Below are positions 6,393 to 11,614 of a DNA stretch of 11,614 nucleotides, piece after piece. Source of the DNA: Rhodospirillaceae bacterium (GTDB lineage: Bacteria > Pseudomonadota > Alphaproteobacteria > SP197); the NCBI GenBank assembly GCA_018700655.1, contig JABIUG010000505.1:1-11614 (forward strand). Direction: 5' to 3'. Within the stretch, counting starts at the first letter, position 1; each line of letters starts with the position of its first letter. The notes below the pieces were generated by a model. It had not been told where the DNA came from. It saw only the letters and a list, made by a program, of their open reading frames with translations, and ran no database searches. The position numbers and the translations under genes are program-made.

Positions 6393-7421
6393 TTAACGAC
6401 GCCCGGAACCGGCGGCCGCGCGGGCAAGATCAAACAGGGTGCGACGGCAGATCGTGTCGGCGGGCATGCCGGTTGATTTGCACTGCAATTCGGCCTCGTT
6501 GATATAACCCAGCGCGCGGGTCGCCCGGTCGGCGCTCCAACGGCGTCCACCCGCCTTGATCGCGTCAGCCGCGCGGAAGTGGAAGACCCGTGTCGCCTTC
6601 AGCGCATCGGCTTCGGAAGCGCCGCGTTCCTTTAGAGCGAGGAAAAGCTGGAGCTGGGTCATGTGCCGGCGTACGGCAGAGAGAATCGAGACCGGTTGTT
6701 CGCGATCGGCCAGGGCACGCTCCAGGCTGCGATCGAGTTCGTCCAGCTTGCCGGCTGCAACGGCGTGCGCGATCCGGTCCATCGACAGGAACGAACTGTC
6801 GGCCACGACCGCCTCGACATCGGCGACCGTCGCCTGGCCGCCTTCACCGACATAGAGTGCAAGCTTGGCCGTCTCGGCGCGCGTCTGGCGGCGATCGCCG
6901 CCCAGATAGGCCGTCATCAGGGCCAGCGCATCCCGGTCGGCGCGAACGCCATGGCGTTGCAGTTCATCGGTCACGACACCGGAAACATCGCGGCCTTCGT
7001 CGCGGTAACAGGCCACCGCGGCACCGTCGCCGGCCTTTTCCAGCAGCGCGCGCAACTTCGAGCGGCCAGGCAATTCGCCGGCCTCGATCACGATCAGGGT
7101 GTCACCGGTCGGACGTGCCAGCAGGTCCTTGACCGCATCGGTCAGCTTGTCGCCACCGCCCTTGACGCGCACGACGCGGCGTCCACCGACCAGTGAGATG
7201 GCACCGGCCTCGTCGACCAGCAGGGCGCCATCGCCTGCGATGGCATCGCCAACCAGTTCGGCGACACGAAAGGGATCGGAAGGATCGTCCACCGCGCTTG
7301 CGACCAGCAGGTCGGCGCGTTCGCGTACCAGGCCGTTGTCGGGGCCGTAAACTAGAACAGCCCGTGTTTCGCCGCTGGGCGCACGGCAAAAACTGTCGGC
7401 CTGCCGCGCTGCGATCTTCAT
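6393..7421 (-). CDS. holA: DNA polymerase III subunit delta (clamp loader)
   Basis: A 342-residue clamp-loader delta subunit, which opens the beta sliding clamp during DNA replication. The start MKIAARQADSFCRAP followed by RAVLVYGPDNGLVRERADLL is typical of alphaproteobacterial HolA. DPFRVAELVGD, the region DALALMTAYLGGDRRQTRAE followed by KLALYVG, and the C-terminal helical collar with LQLFLALKERG and LFDLARAA also fit, as does the length. The reading frame is open up to 7622, but the ATG at 7421 is chosen because the upstream residues are low-quality and overlap lptE. It starts 13 bases after the lptE stop and is the last gene of the leuS-lptE-holA operon. Its TAA stop directly abuts the parB TGA with no base between, so termination signals for each operon must lie inside the opposing gene. 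Confidence 0.93.
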   Translation of the reverse strand: MKIAARQADSFCRAPSGETRAVLVYGPDNGLVRERADLLVASAVDDPSDPFRVAELVGDAIAGDGALLVDEAGAISLVGGRRVVRVKGGGDKLTDAVKDLLARPTGDTLIVIEAGELPGRSKLRALLEKAGDGAAVACYRDEGRDVSGVVTDELQRHGVRADRDALALMTAYLGGDRRQTRAETAKLALYVGEGGQATVADVEAVVADSSFLSMDRIAHAVAAGKLDELDRSLERALADREQPVSILSAVRRHMTQLQLFLALKERGASEADALKATRVFHFRAADAIKAGGRRWSADRATRALGYINEAELQCKSTGMPADTICRRTLFDLARAAAGSGRR

Positions 7422-7434
7422 GCCGGCGCCCGCC

Positions 7435-7971
7435 TCACCCTGCATCCTCGCGCGAGAAATAGAGCGAAAGCAGGTTGGCGATGGTATTGGAGAGATCCCG
7501 CGCTGCTTCGCGCCCGGAATCCCGCTCGGCGACCAGGGTGGCATATTCGGATTCCACCACGTCATAGCTGCCGGTCGATTTCGCGCTGCCCTGATAGAGC
7601 GCCTGGAACGAGGCGGCGTCACGCAAGATAAAACTCGCGCTCAGAACAAGATTGTAACGTGTCACCGTATCGGTGGTCTGAATCTGCAGCGGTGACGCCG
7701 TCTGACTGATTTCGATCACCAGATCGTACTCCACGGGCTGGGGACCAACCCCGGCGGTAAACCGGTCGATCAGTTCGTTGCGCAGGATCTGACCGATCCG
7801 TCGTTCGCTGCCTTCGCCGACCTCGTTGATCCGGATGGCGGCGAGTTCAGATGCGGTCGAACCACCGGCCTCCGGCGTCGCATAAACTGGCGTGAAGCCG
7901 CAACCCTGCAGCAAGGTGACGCCACCGCCAGCCAGAAGCGCCAGAATGGAACGGCGTCGGGTTATCTCCAT
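7435..7971 (-). CDS. lptE: LPS-assembly lipoprotein LptE
   Basis: A 178-residue lipoprotein. The N-terminus has a basic start (EITRRR), a hydrophobic stretch and the lipobox LLQGC, with the predicted lipidated cysteine at 24. The remainder (GFTPVYATPEAG, IGQILRNELIDRF, YDLVIEISQTASPLQIQTT, then a C-terminal helix ending LLSLYFSREDAG) follows the LptE/RlpB pattern. LptE plugs the outer-membrane LptD barrel and helps deliver lipopolysaccharide to the cell surface. A twin arginine is present before the hydrophobic stretch, but a lipoprotein Sec signal explains the N-terminus adequately. The ATG overlaps the leuS stop as TGATG, indicating coupling. The order leuS-lptE-holA is common in alphaproteobacteria and supports the call, since LptE sequences diverge quickly. 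Confidence 0.88.
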   Translation of the reverse strand: MEITRRRSILALLAGGGVTLLQGCGFTPVYATPEAGGSTASELAAIRINEVGEGSERRIGQILRNELIDRFTAGVGPQPVEYDLVIEISQTASPLQIQTTDTVTRYNLVLSASFILRDAASFQALYQGSAKSTGSYDVVESEYATLVAERDSGREAARDLSNTIANLLSLYFSREDAG

Positions 7972-10541
7972 CAGCCGACCACGATGTTGACGATCTTGTT
8001 GGGCACCACAATCACCTTGCGTACGGATTTGTCGCCGATCGCGCGCTGCACGTTTTCGTCAGCCAGGGCTGCAGCCTCGACATCGTCGCTGGCGCCATCA
8101 CGCGGCATATCGAGTTTTGCCCGCAGTTTGCCGTTGACCTGGACCGCGATCGTGACCGTGTCCTCGACCACAAGTGACGGATCTGCCTTTGGCCAGGGTG
8201 CATCGGCAAGGATTTCTTCATGGCCCAACGCCTGCCACATCTCCTCGCCCAGATGCGGCATCATCGGCCCGACCAGAACGATCAGCGTTTCCAGGGCCTC
8301 GCGCAGAGCCCAGCGGTCGGCGTCATCCCGGGGCGAGAAATCACCCACCACATTGGCAAGTTCGTGAATGCGCGCCACGGAACGGTTGAAATGAAAATCC
8401 TCGATATCACCGGTGACACCCTCGATCGCCTTGTGCGCGGCCTGACGCAGGGCGAGTGCGGCGTCACCGAAACCATCGGGTGCCGGTGTCTGGGATGGCG
8501 GCAAGCCATCGAGCGACTCCATCACCATGCGCGCGATGCGCTGGACAAAACGATGGGCGCCGGCAATGCCGCCGTCGGTCCATTCGAGATCGCGTTCGGG
8601 CGGTGAGTCCGAAAGCATGAACCAGCGCGCCGTGTCGGCGCCAAAGTCGGCGATGATGCGTTCTGGATCGACCACGTTTTTCTTCGACTTCGACATCTTC
8701 TCGGAACGCCCGATCTCGACCACGCGTCCGTCGGTCAGCGCATGCACGCTGCCGTCTTCGGCACGTTCGACCTCGGCGGGTTCGAGATACGCGCCCTGGG
8801 CGTCGCGATAGGTTTCGTGGCCGACCATGCCCTGGGTGAAGAGACCGGCGAAGGGTTCATCGAAATCGAGATATCCGCAGCGGCGAAGGGCGCGGGTGAA
8901 GAAACGCGAATAGAGCAGATGCAGCACGGCGTGTTCGACGCCGCCGATGTATTGATCAACCGGCATCCAGTAGGCGACCGCTTCCTTGTCCATCGGCGCA
9001 TCATCGCGCGGTGAACAGAACCGCAGGAAATACCAGCTCGAATCGACAAAGGTATCGAGCGTGTCGGTATCACGCAGGGCCTCGCCACCACAGCCGGGAC
9101 AGGTGACATATTTCCAGGTCGGGTGATGGTCGAGCGGATTTCCCGGTATGTCGATCGCGACATCATCGGGCAACAGCACGGGAAGATCGGCATCGGGAAC
9201 CGGGACATTGCCGCAGTTGTCGCAATGGATGATCGGGATCGGGCAGCCCCAGTAGCGCTGCCTGGAAACACCCCAGTCGCGCAGACGATAATTGATCGTG
9301 CGATCGCCAAGACCGCGAGCCTCGAGGCGAGAAGCAATTTCCTGTTTGGCCGCCTCGACCGTCATGCCGTCGAGAAAATCCGAGTTTGCGAGCAGGCCCT
9401 CGCCCTTGAAGGCTTCGGCGCCGACGTCGAAGGTCGCGGCATCAACATCGCCGGGAACGACCACAGGCGTGACGTTAAGGCCGTATTTATGGGCAAAGTC
9501 GAGGTCGCGCTGATCATGGGCCGGGCAGCCGAAAATCGCACCCGAGCCGTATTCCATGAGTACAAAATTGGCGACGTAGACCGGCAGCTCGCTCCTGTCG
9601 AACGGGTGGATCGCACGCAGGCCGGTATCGTGGCCCCGCTTTTCGGCACGCTCGATGACTTCCTCGCTGGTGCCCATGCGCCCGCACTCGGCGATGAATT
9701 CGGCAAGGGCCGGATCACCGGCCGCAAGTTCGCTGCTGAGCGGGTGTTCGGGCGAGAGCGCCATGAAGCTGGCGCCAAAGATGGTGTCGTGGCGGGTCGT
9801 AAAGACCTCAAGCAGATCGTCGCGCCCGGCAAGGGCAAAGCGCATGCGCAGACCCTCGGAGCGCCCGATCCAGTTGGTCTGCATCAGGCGAACCTTGTCG
9901 GGCCAGCGCGCCAGATCCTTGAGCGCATCGGCAAGCTCGTCGGCAAACTCCGTGATCTTGAGAACCCATTGATTCAACTGGCGTTTTTCGACTGGGGCGC
10001 CGGAGCGCCAGCCCTTGCCGTCGATCACCTGCTCGTTGGCCAGGACTGTCATGTCGACCGGATCCCAGTTGACCCAGCTTTCACGCTGATCGACCAGGCC
10101 GACGTTCAAGAAGCCGAGAAAGAGCTTCTGCTGGTGGCGATAATATTCGGGATGGCAGCTGGCGATCTCGCGCGACCAGTCGAGCGACAGGCCCATCGAC
10201 TGGAGCTGGCGGCGCATGGTCGCGATGTTTTCATAAGTCCAGTCGCGCGGATGCACGCCTTTGGCCATGGCGGCATTTTCTGCCGGCAGACCGAAGGCGT
10301 CCCAGCCCATGGGATGGAGAACGTTGAACCCCTGGGCGCGTTTGTAGCGCGCGACCAGGTCGCCCATCGCGTAGTTGCGCACGTGGCCCATATGGATGCG
10401 ACCGCTGGGATAGGGAAACATCTCCAGCACATAAGCCTTGGGCCGGTCGTGGTCCTCCATGGCGTGGAAGGTGCCGCGCTCGTCCCAGACCTTGCGCCAG
10501 CGCGGTTCGGCCTCCCGGAAATTGTAACGTTCACGTGCCAT
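7971..10541 (-). CDS. leuS: Leucyl-tRNA synthetase
   Basis: An 856-residue class I aminoacyl-tRNA synthetase that charges tRNA-Leu. The ATP-binding HIGH motif appears as HMGH (50-53) within PYPSGRIHMGHVRNYAMGD, followed by MGWDAFGLPAENAA. The CP1 editing domain contains TTRHDTIFGASF, where most homologues have TTRPDT, and FGCPAHDQRDLDFA. Zinc-type cysteine pairs occur at CDNC and CPGC, then DTLDTFVDSSWYFLRF. KMSKS is at 615-619, followed by the anticodon-binding helical domain and a C-terminal domain ending VRKVIVVPNKIVNIVVG. The ATG at 10541 is preferred over the in-frame TTG at 10556 because ARERYNFREAEPRWRKVW matches the family N-terminus. No good Shine-Dalgarno precedes either start. It is the first gene of the operon with lptE and holA. 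Confidence 0.97.
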   Translation of the reverse strand: MARERYNFREAEPRWRKVWDERGTFHAMEDHDRPKAYVLEMFPYPSGRIHMGHVRNYAMGDLVARYKRAQGFNVLHPMGWDAFGLPAENAAMAKGVHPRDWTYENIATMRRQLQSMGLSLDWSREIASCHPEYYRHQQKLFLGFLNVGLVDQRESWVNWDPVDMTVLANEQVIDGKGWRSGAPVEKRQLNQWVLKITEFADELADALKDLARWPDKVRLMQTNWIGRSEGLRMRFALAGRDDLLEVFTTRHDTIFGASFMALSPEHPLSSELAAGDPALAEFIAECGRMGTSEEVIERAEKRGHDTGLRAIHPFDRSELPVYVANFVLMEYGSGAIFGCPAHDQRDLDFAHKYGLNVTPVVVPGDVDAATFDVGAEAFKGEGLLANSDFLDGMTVEAAKQEIASRLEARGLGDRTINYRLRDWGVSRQRYWGCPIPIIHCDNCGNVPVPDADLPVLLPDDVAIDIPGNPLDHHPTWKYVTCPGCGGEALRDTDTLDTFVDSSWYFLRFCSPRDDAPMDKEAVAYWMPVDQYIGGVEHAVLHLLYSRFFTRALRRCGYLDFDEPFAGLFTQGMVGHETYRDAQGAYLEPAEVERAEDGSVHALTDGRVVEIGRSEKMSKSKKNVVDPERIIADFGADTARWFMLSDSPPERDLEWTDGGIAGAHRFVQRIARMVMESLDGLPPSQTPAPDGFGDAALALRQAAHKAIEGVTGDIEDFHFNRSVARIHELANVVGDFSPRDDADRWALREALETLIVLVGPMMPHLGEEMWQALGHEEILADAPWPKADPSLVVEDTVTIAVQVNGKLRAKLDMPRDGASDDVEAAALADENVQRAIGDKSVRKVIVVPNKIVNIVVG

Positions 10542-10550
10542 TTTAACGTT
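10525..10550. repeat. TAACGTT direct repeat flanking the leuS start codon
   Basis: TAACGTT occurs at 10525-10531 and 10544-10550, 19 bases apart, on either side of the leuS ATG (10541-10539). AACGTT is itself palindromic. The spacing is close to two helical turns, so a bound protein could cover the start codon, but the copies are short and could be chance. Confidence 0.25.
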
Positions 10551-10580
10551 CTGCAAACCTTGGAAATTGGCCGCGCACGC

Positions 10581-10642
10581 TAGAGCGGATCATGCTCACA
10601 TGGAACCACAAAGTGGCTCCAGGAAACGTGCGAATCGGCCCG
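10581..10642. repeat. Degenerate interspersed palindrome upstream of leuS
   Basis: The stretch begins TAGAGCGGATCATGCTCACA and continues into GGAACCAC-AAA-GTGGCTCC (10602-10620), an eight-pair hairpin with one G-U pair in the minus-strand transcript. Beyond the hairpin, AAACGTG (10624-10630) and AATCGG recall the expected outer right arm. The layout resembles palindromic repeats of the form AGAGCGGATCA...TGATCCGCTCT that I recall from intergenic regions of several alphaproteobacteria, with the right arm decayed. Only one copy is present here. In the minus-strand sense it lies between the DUF3576 gene and leuS and could act as a weak terminator or leader hairpin. Confidence 0.4.
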
Positions 10643-10646
10643 GTAA

Positions 10647-10667
10647 CAAAGCGGCAGGCCGGCTTTG
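10647..10667 (-). terminator. Hairpin after the DUF3576 lipoprotein gene, possible terminator
   Basis: In the minus-strand transcript, 17 bases after the stop codon of the DUF3576 gene, CAAAG pairs with CUUUG and, across a one-base bulge, CGG pairs with CCG around a CCUG loop. Only UU follows directly, so the U-tract is poor. It could be a weak intrinsic terminator or a 3'-end stabilising hairpin separating this gene from leuS. Confidence 0.4.
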
Positions 10668-10684
10668 CAGATCCATCATCAGAT

Positions 10685-11227
10685 TTACTGACCCAGATAG
10701 GCGATCCTGAACTGGCGTGCCCGGGTCAGGATCGCGTCTTCCAGCGCGGTGATCGTCGTGGGATCAATGATCTGCTCGACCCAGCGGCCCTGATCGTCGC
10801 GCAGCTGATGTGCCAGGGTGACGGTTATGCCATTGGCACGCAGCTTGGTGTCGAGCACGTAGACCACGACCTTGAAGCGTTCATCGGGGCTTTGCGGTGG
10901 GCTGTACCAGTCATAGATGATCACGCCTCCGACCGGATCGACCTGAGAGGGCGTCATAAACGCCAGGGTATCGAGCGATGCGCGCCACAGCATGGCATTG
11001 ACACCAAGTTCACCGCCCGATGCCTCCTGGCTGTCGGCAAAACCGAACTGATTAAGCAGCGGGCCGGCAAAGATGGTCTCTCGGTCGGGATCGTTGATGT
11101 CGGGGCAGTGTCTGTCCTGGGGACAGTCGACCGTGTCGGCGATACCCCCCGGCGTGCCACAGGCCGCCAGGCCGATCGCCGCCAGAACCGTGAATACGGC
11201 CGTTCTGCCCTGCCGGATGGTTTGCAT
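10685..11227 (-). CDS. DUF3576 family lipoprotein, copy 1
   Basis: A 180-residue protein of unknown function. The N-terminus MQTIRQGRTAVFTVLAAIGLAAC is a lipoprotein signal with lipobox GLAAC and predicted lipidated cysteine 23, so it is probably anchored in the periplasm or outer membrane. The mature part contains LWRASLDTLAFM, GGVIIYDWYSPP, DERFKVVVYVLDTKLRANG, and the C-terminal LEDAILTRARQFRIAYLGQ, which I recognise as the alphaproteobacterial DUF3576 pattern. The ATG at 11227 is preceded by GAGGGG at nine bases; a GTG two codons upstream (11233) is an alternative start. A close paralogue lies directly upstream on the same strand, 81 bases away. It may share transcription with that paralogue; a hairpin follows it before leuS. 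Confidence 0.88.
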   Translation of the reverse strand: MQTIRQGRTAVFTVLAAIGLAACGTPGGIADTVDCPQDRHCPDINDPDRETIFAGPLLNQFGFADSQEASGGELGVNAMLWRASLDTLAFMTPSQVDPVGGVIIYDWYSPPQSPDERFKVVVYVLDTKLRANGITVTLAHQLRDDQGRWVEQIIDPTTITALEDAILTRARQFRIAYLGQ

Positions 11228-11308
11228 GACCACGATCCCCTCTCCCGTTCCTGGCAGGAAAGCGGCAAAGAGCGGCCAATTTGAGGCAGGAAAGCTTTGC
11301 CCGGGGAA
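11228..11308. other. Gap between the two DUF3576 genes, with a direct repeat
   Basis: The 81-base gap holds an exact 11-base direct repeat, GGCAGGAAAGC, at 11253-11263 and 11285-11295, 32 bases apart or about three helical turns. It also contains AGCGGC twice (11262-11267, 11271-11276). The ribosome binding site of copy 1 lies at its left end. No promoter was recognised. Confidence 0.4.
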
Positions 11309-11614
11309 CTATTGCCCCAGCTGGGCAATCCGCATCTGGCGTGCGCGGGTCAGGATCGCGTCTTCCAGCGAAGCCGGGGTGGCGCCGTCGACTTCGGCTT
11401 CGTACCAGTTGCCGTCGGCACCGCGAAGCTGGCGGTTGACCGCGACCCGCACACCGTCGGCGCGCAGCCTGGTATCGAGAATGAACACCGTCACCTTGAA
11501 CCGCTCATTGGGCGTTTCGGGCGGGGCATACCAGTCGTAGATGATCACGCCGCCCAGCGGATCGGCCGAAAGCGGAGGCAGGAACGTGAAGGTGTCGAGC
11601 GATGCGCGCCACAG
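11309..11614 (-). CDS. DUF3576 family protein, copy 2 (C-terminal part)
   Basis: The minus-strand frame is open from the right edge of the window to a TAG at 11309-11311 and gives the last 101 residues of a second DUF3576 protein; its N-terminus and any lipoprotein signal lie outside. Aligned by hand without gaps to the last 101 residues of copy 1, 63 are identical, including LWRASLDT, GGVIIYDWY, ERFKV and LEDAILTRARQ. This indicates tandem gene duplication followed by divergence. The most variable part is residues 50-80 of the alignment. Function is unknown. The internal GTG at 11548 is not taken as a start, because the conserved sequence continues upstream to the edge. Confidence 0.9.
   Translation of the reverse strand: MWRASLDTFTFLPPLSADPLGGVIIYDWYAPPETPNERFKVTVFILDTRLRADGVRVAVNRQLRGADGNWYEAEVDGATPASLEDAILTRARQMRIAQLGQ

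Noticed and set aside
7422..7622. Upstream extension of holA by 67 residues
   Set aside because: The extension overlaps lptE in another frame and has no family resemblance; the ATG at 7421 matches the normal HolA N-terminus.
10526..10541. TTCACGTG at the leuS start as a fourth parS
   Set aside because: Only one half-site and the CACGTG core match; the other half is GCCATT rather than GAAACA, well below the three real sites.
9123..10583. A 486-codon plus-strand open frame opposite leuS
   Set aside because: It is the antisense shadow of leuS in GC-rich DNA. The leuS frame has all family motifs, and the opposite frame shows no recognisable domain.
1..11614. Replication origin, DnaA boxes, tRNA genes, insertion sequences or CRISPR repeats
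   Set aside because: By eye I found no DnaA-box cluster, tRNA cloverleaf, transposase or regular repeat array. The parAB-parS locus suggests the origin is near but not in this window.

Overview
The window is a GC-rich, gene-dense stretch of an alphaproteobacterial chromosome. Gene order and protein style suggest Rhodospirillales or a near relative, but this is inference from sequence alone. The core is the conserved origin-proximal block mnmE-mnmG-rsmG-parA-parB, followed head-on by holA, lptE and leuS. No RNA gene, insertion sequence, CRISPR array, prophage or replication origin was seen. I found no evidence of a new multi-gene system. The interest lies in chromosome-segregation DNA sites and small-scale oddities.

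Layout. (1) Bases 1-349, minus strand: the N-terminal part of a DUF255/YyaL-type thioredoxin-fold protein, cut by the window edge. (2) Bases 445-6392, plus strand: a small DUF6489-like protein, mnmE, mnmG, rsmG, parA and parB. The last four junctions are overlaps or very tight, except mnmE to mnmG, which has a 78-base gap holding a parS site and a possible leaderless promoter. (3) Bases 6393-11614, minus strand: holA, lptE and leuS as a coupled operon read right to left, then, upstream of leuS, two tandem DUF3576 lipoprotein genes, the outer one cut by the window edge. parB and holA meet tail to tail with no base between their stop codons.

How the parts work together. MnmE and MnmG jointly modify the wobble uridine of certain tRNAs, and RsmG methylates 16S rRNA, so these three serve translation. 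ParA and ParB segregate the chromosome by acting on parS. Three parS palindromes (two perfect 16-mers and one 15/16 match) lie on the mnmE-mnmG-rsmG side of parAB, just before mnmE, between mnmE and mnmG, and inside the rsmG coding sequence, where the site spells Val-Ser-Arg-Glu-Thr. LeuS charges tRNA-Leu, LptE is an outer-membrane lipopolysaccharide assembly lipoprotein, and HolA is the delta subunit of the DNA polymerase III clamp loader.

Items most worth a second look: the parS cluster and its overlap with coding sequence; a ten-codon reading frame through parS that ends in a GTGA overlap with the mnmE start; an abrupt change in codon use with spaced repeats across the rsmG/parA junction; a likely leaderless promoter for mnmG; a degenerate interspersed palindrome upstream of leuS; and the tandem DUF3576 pair.
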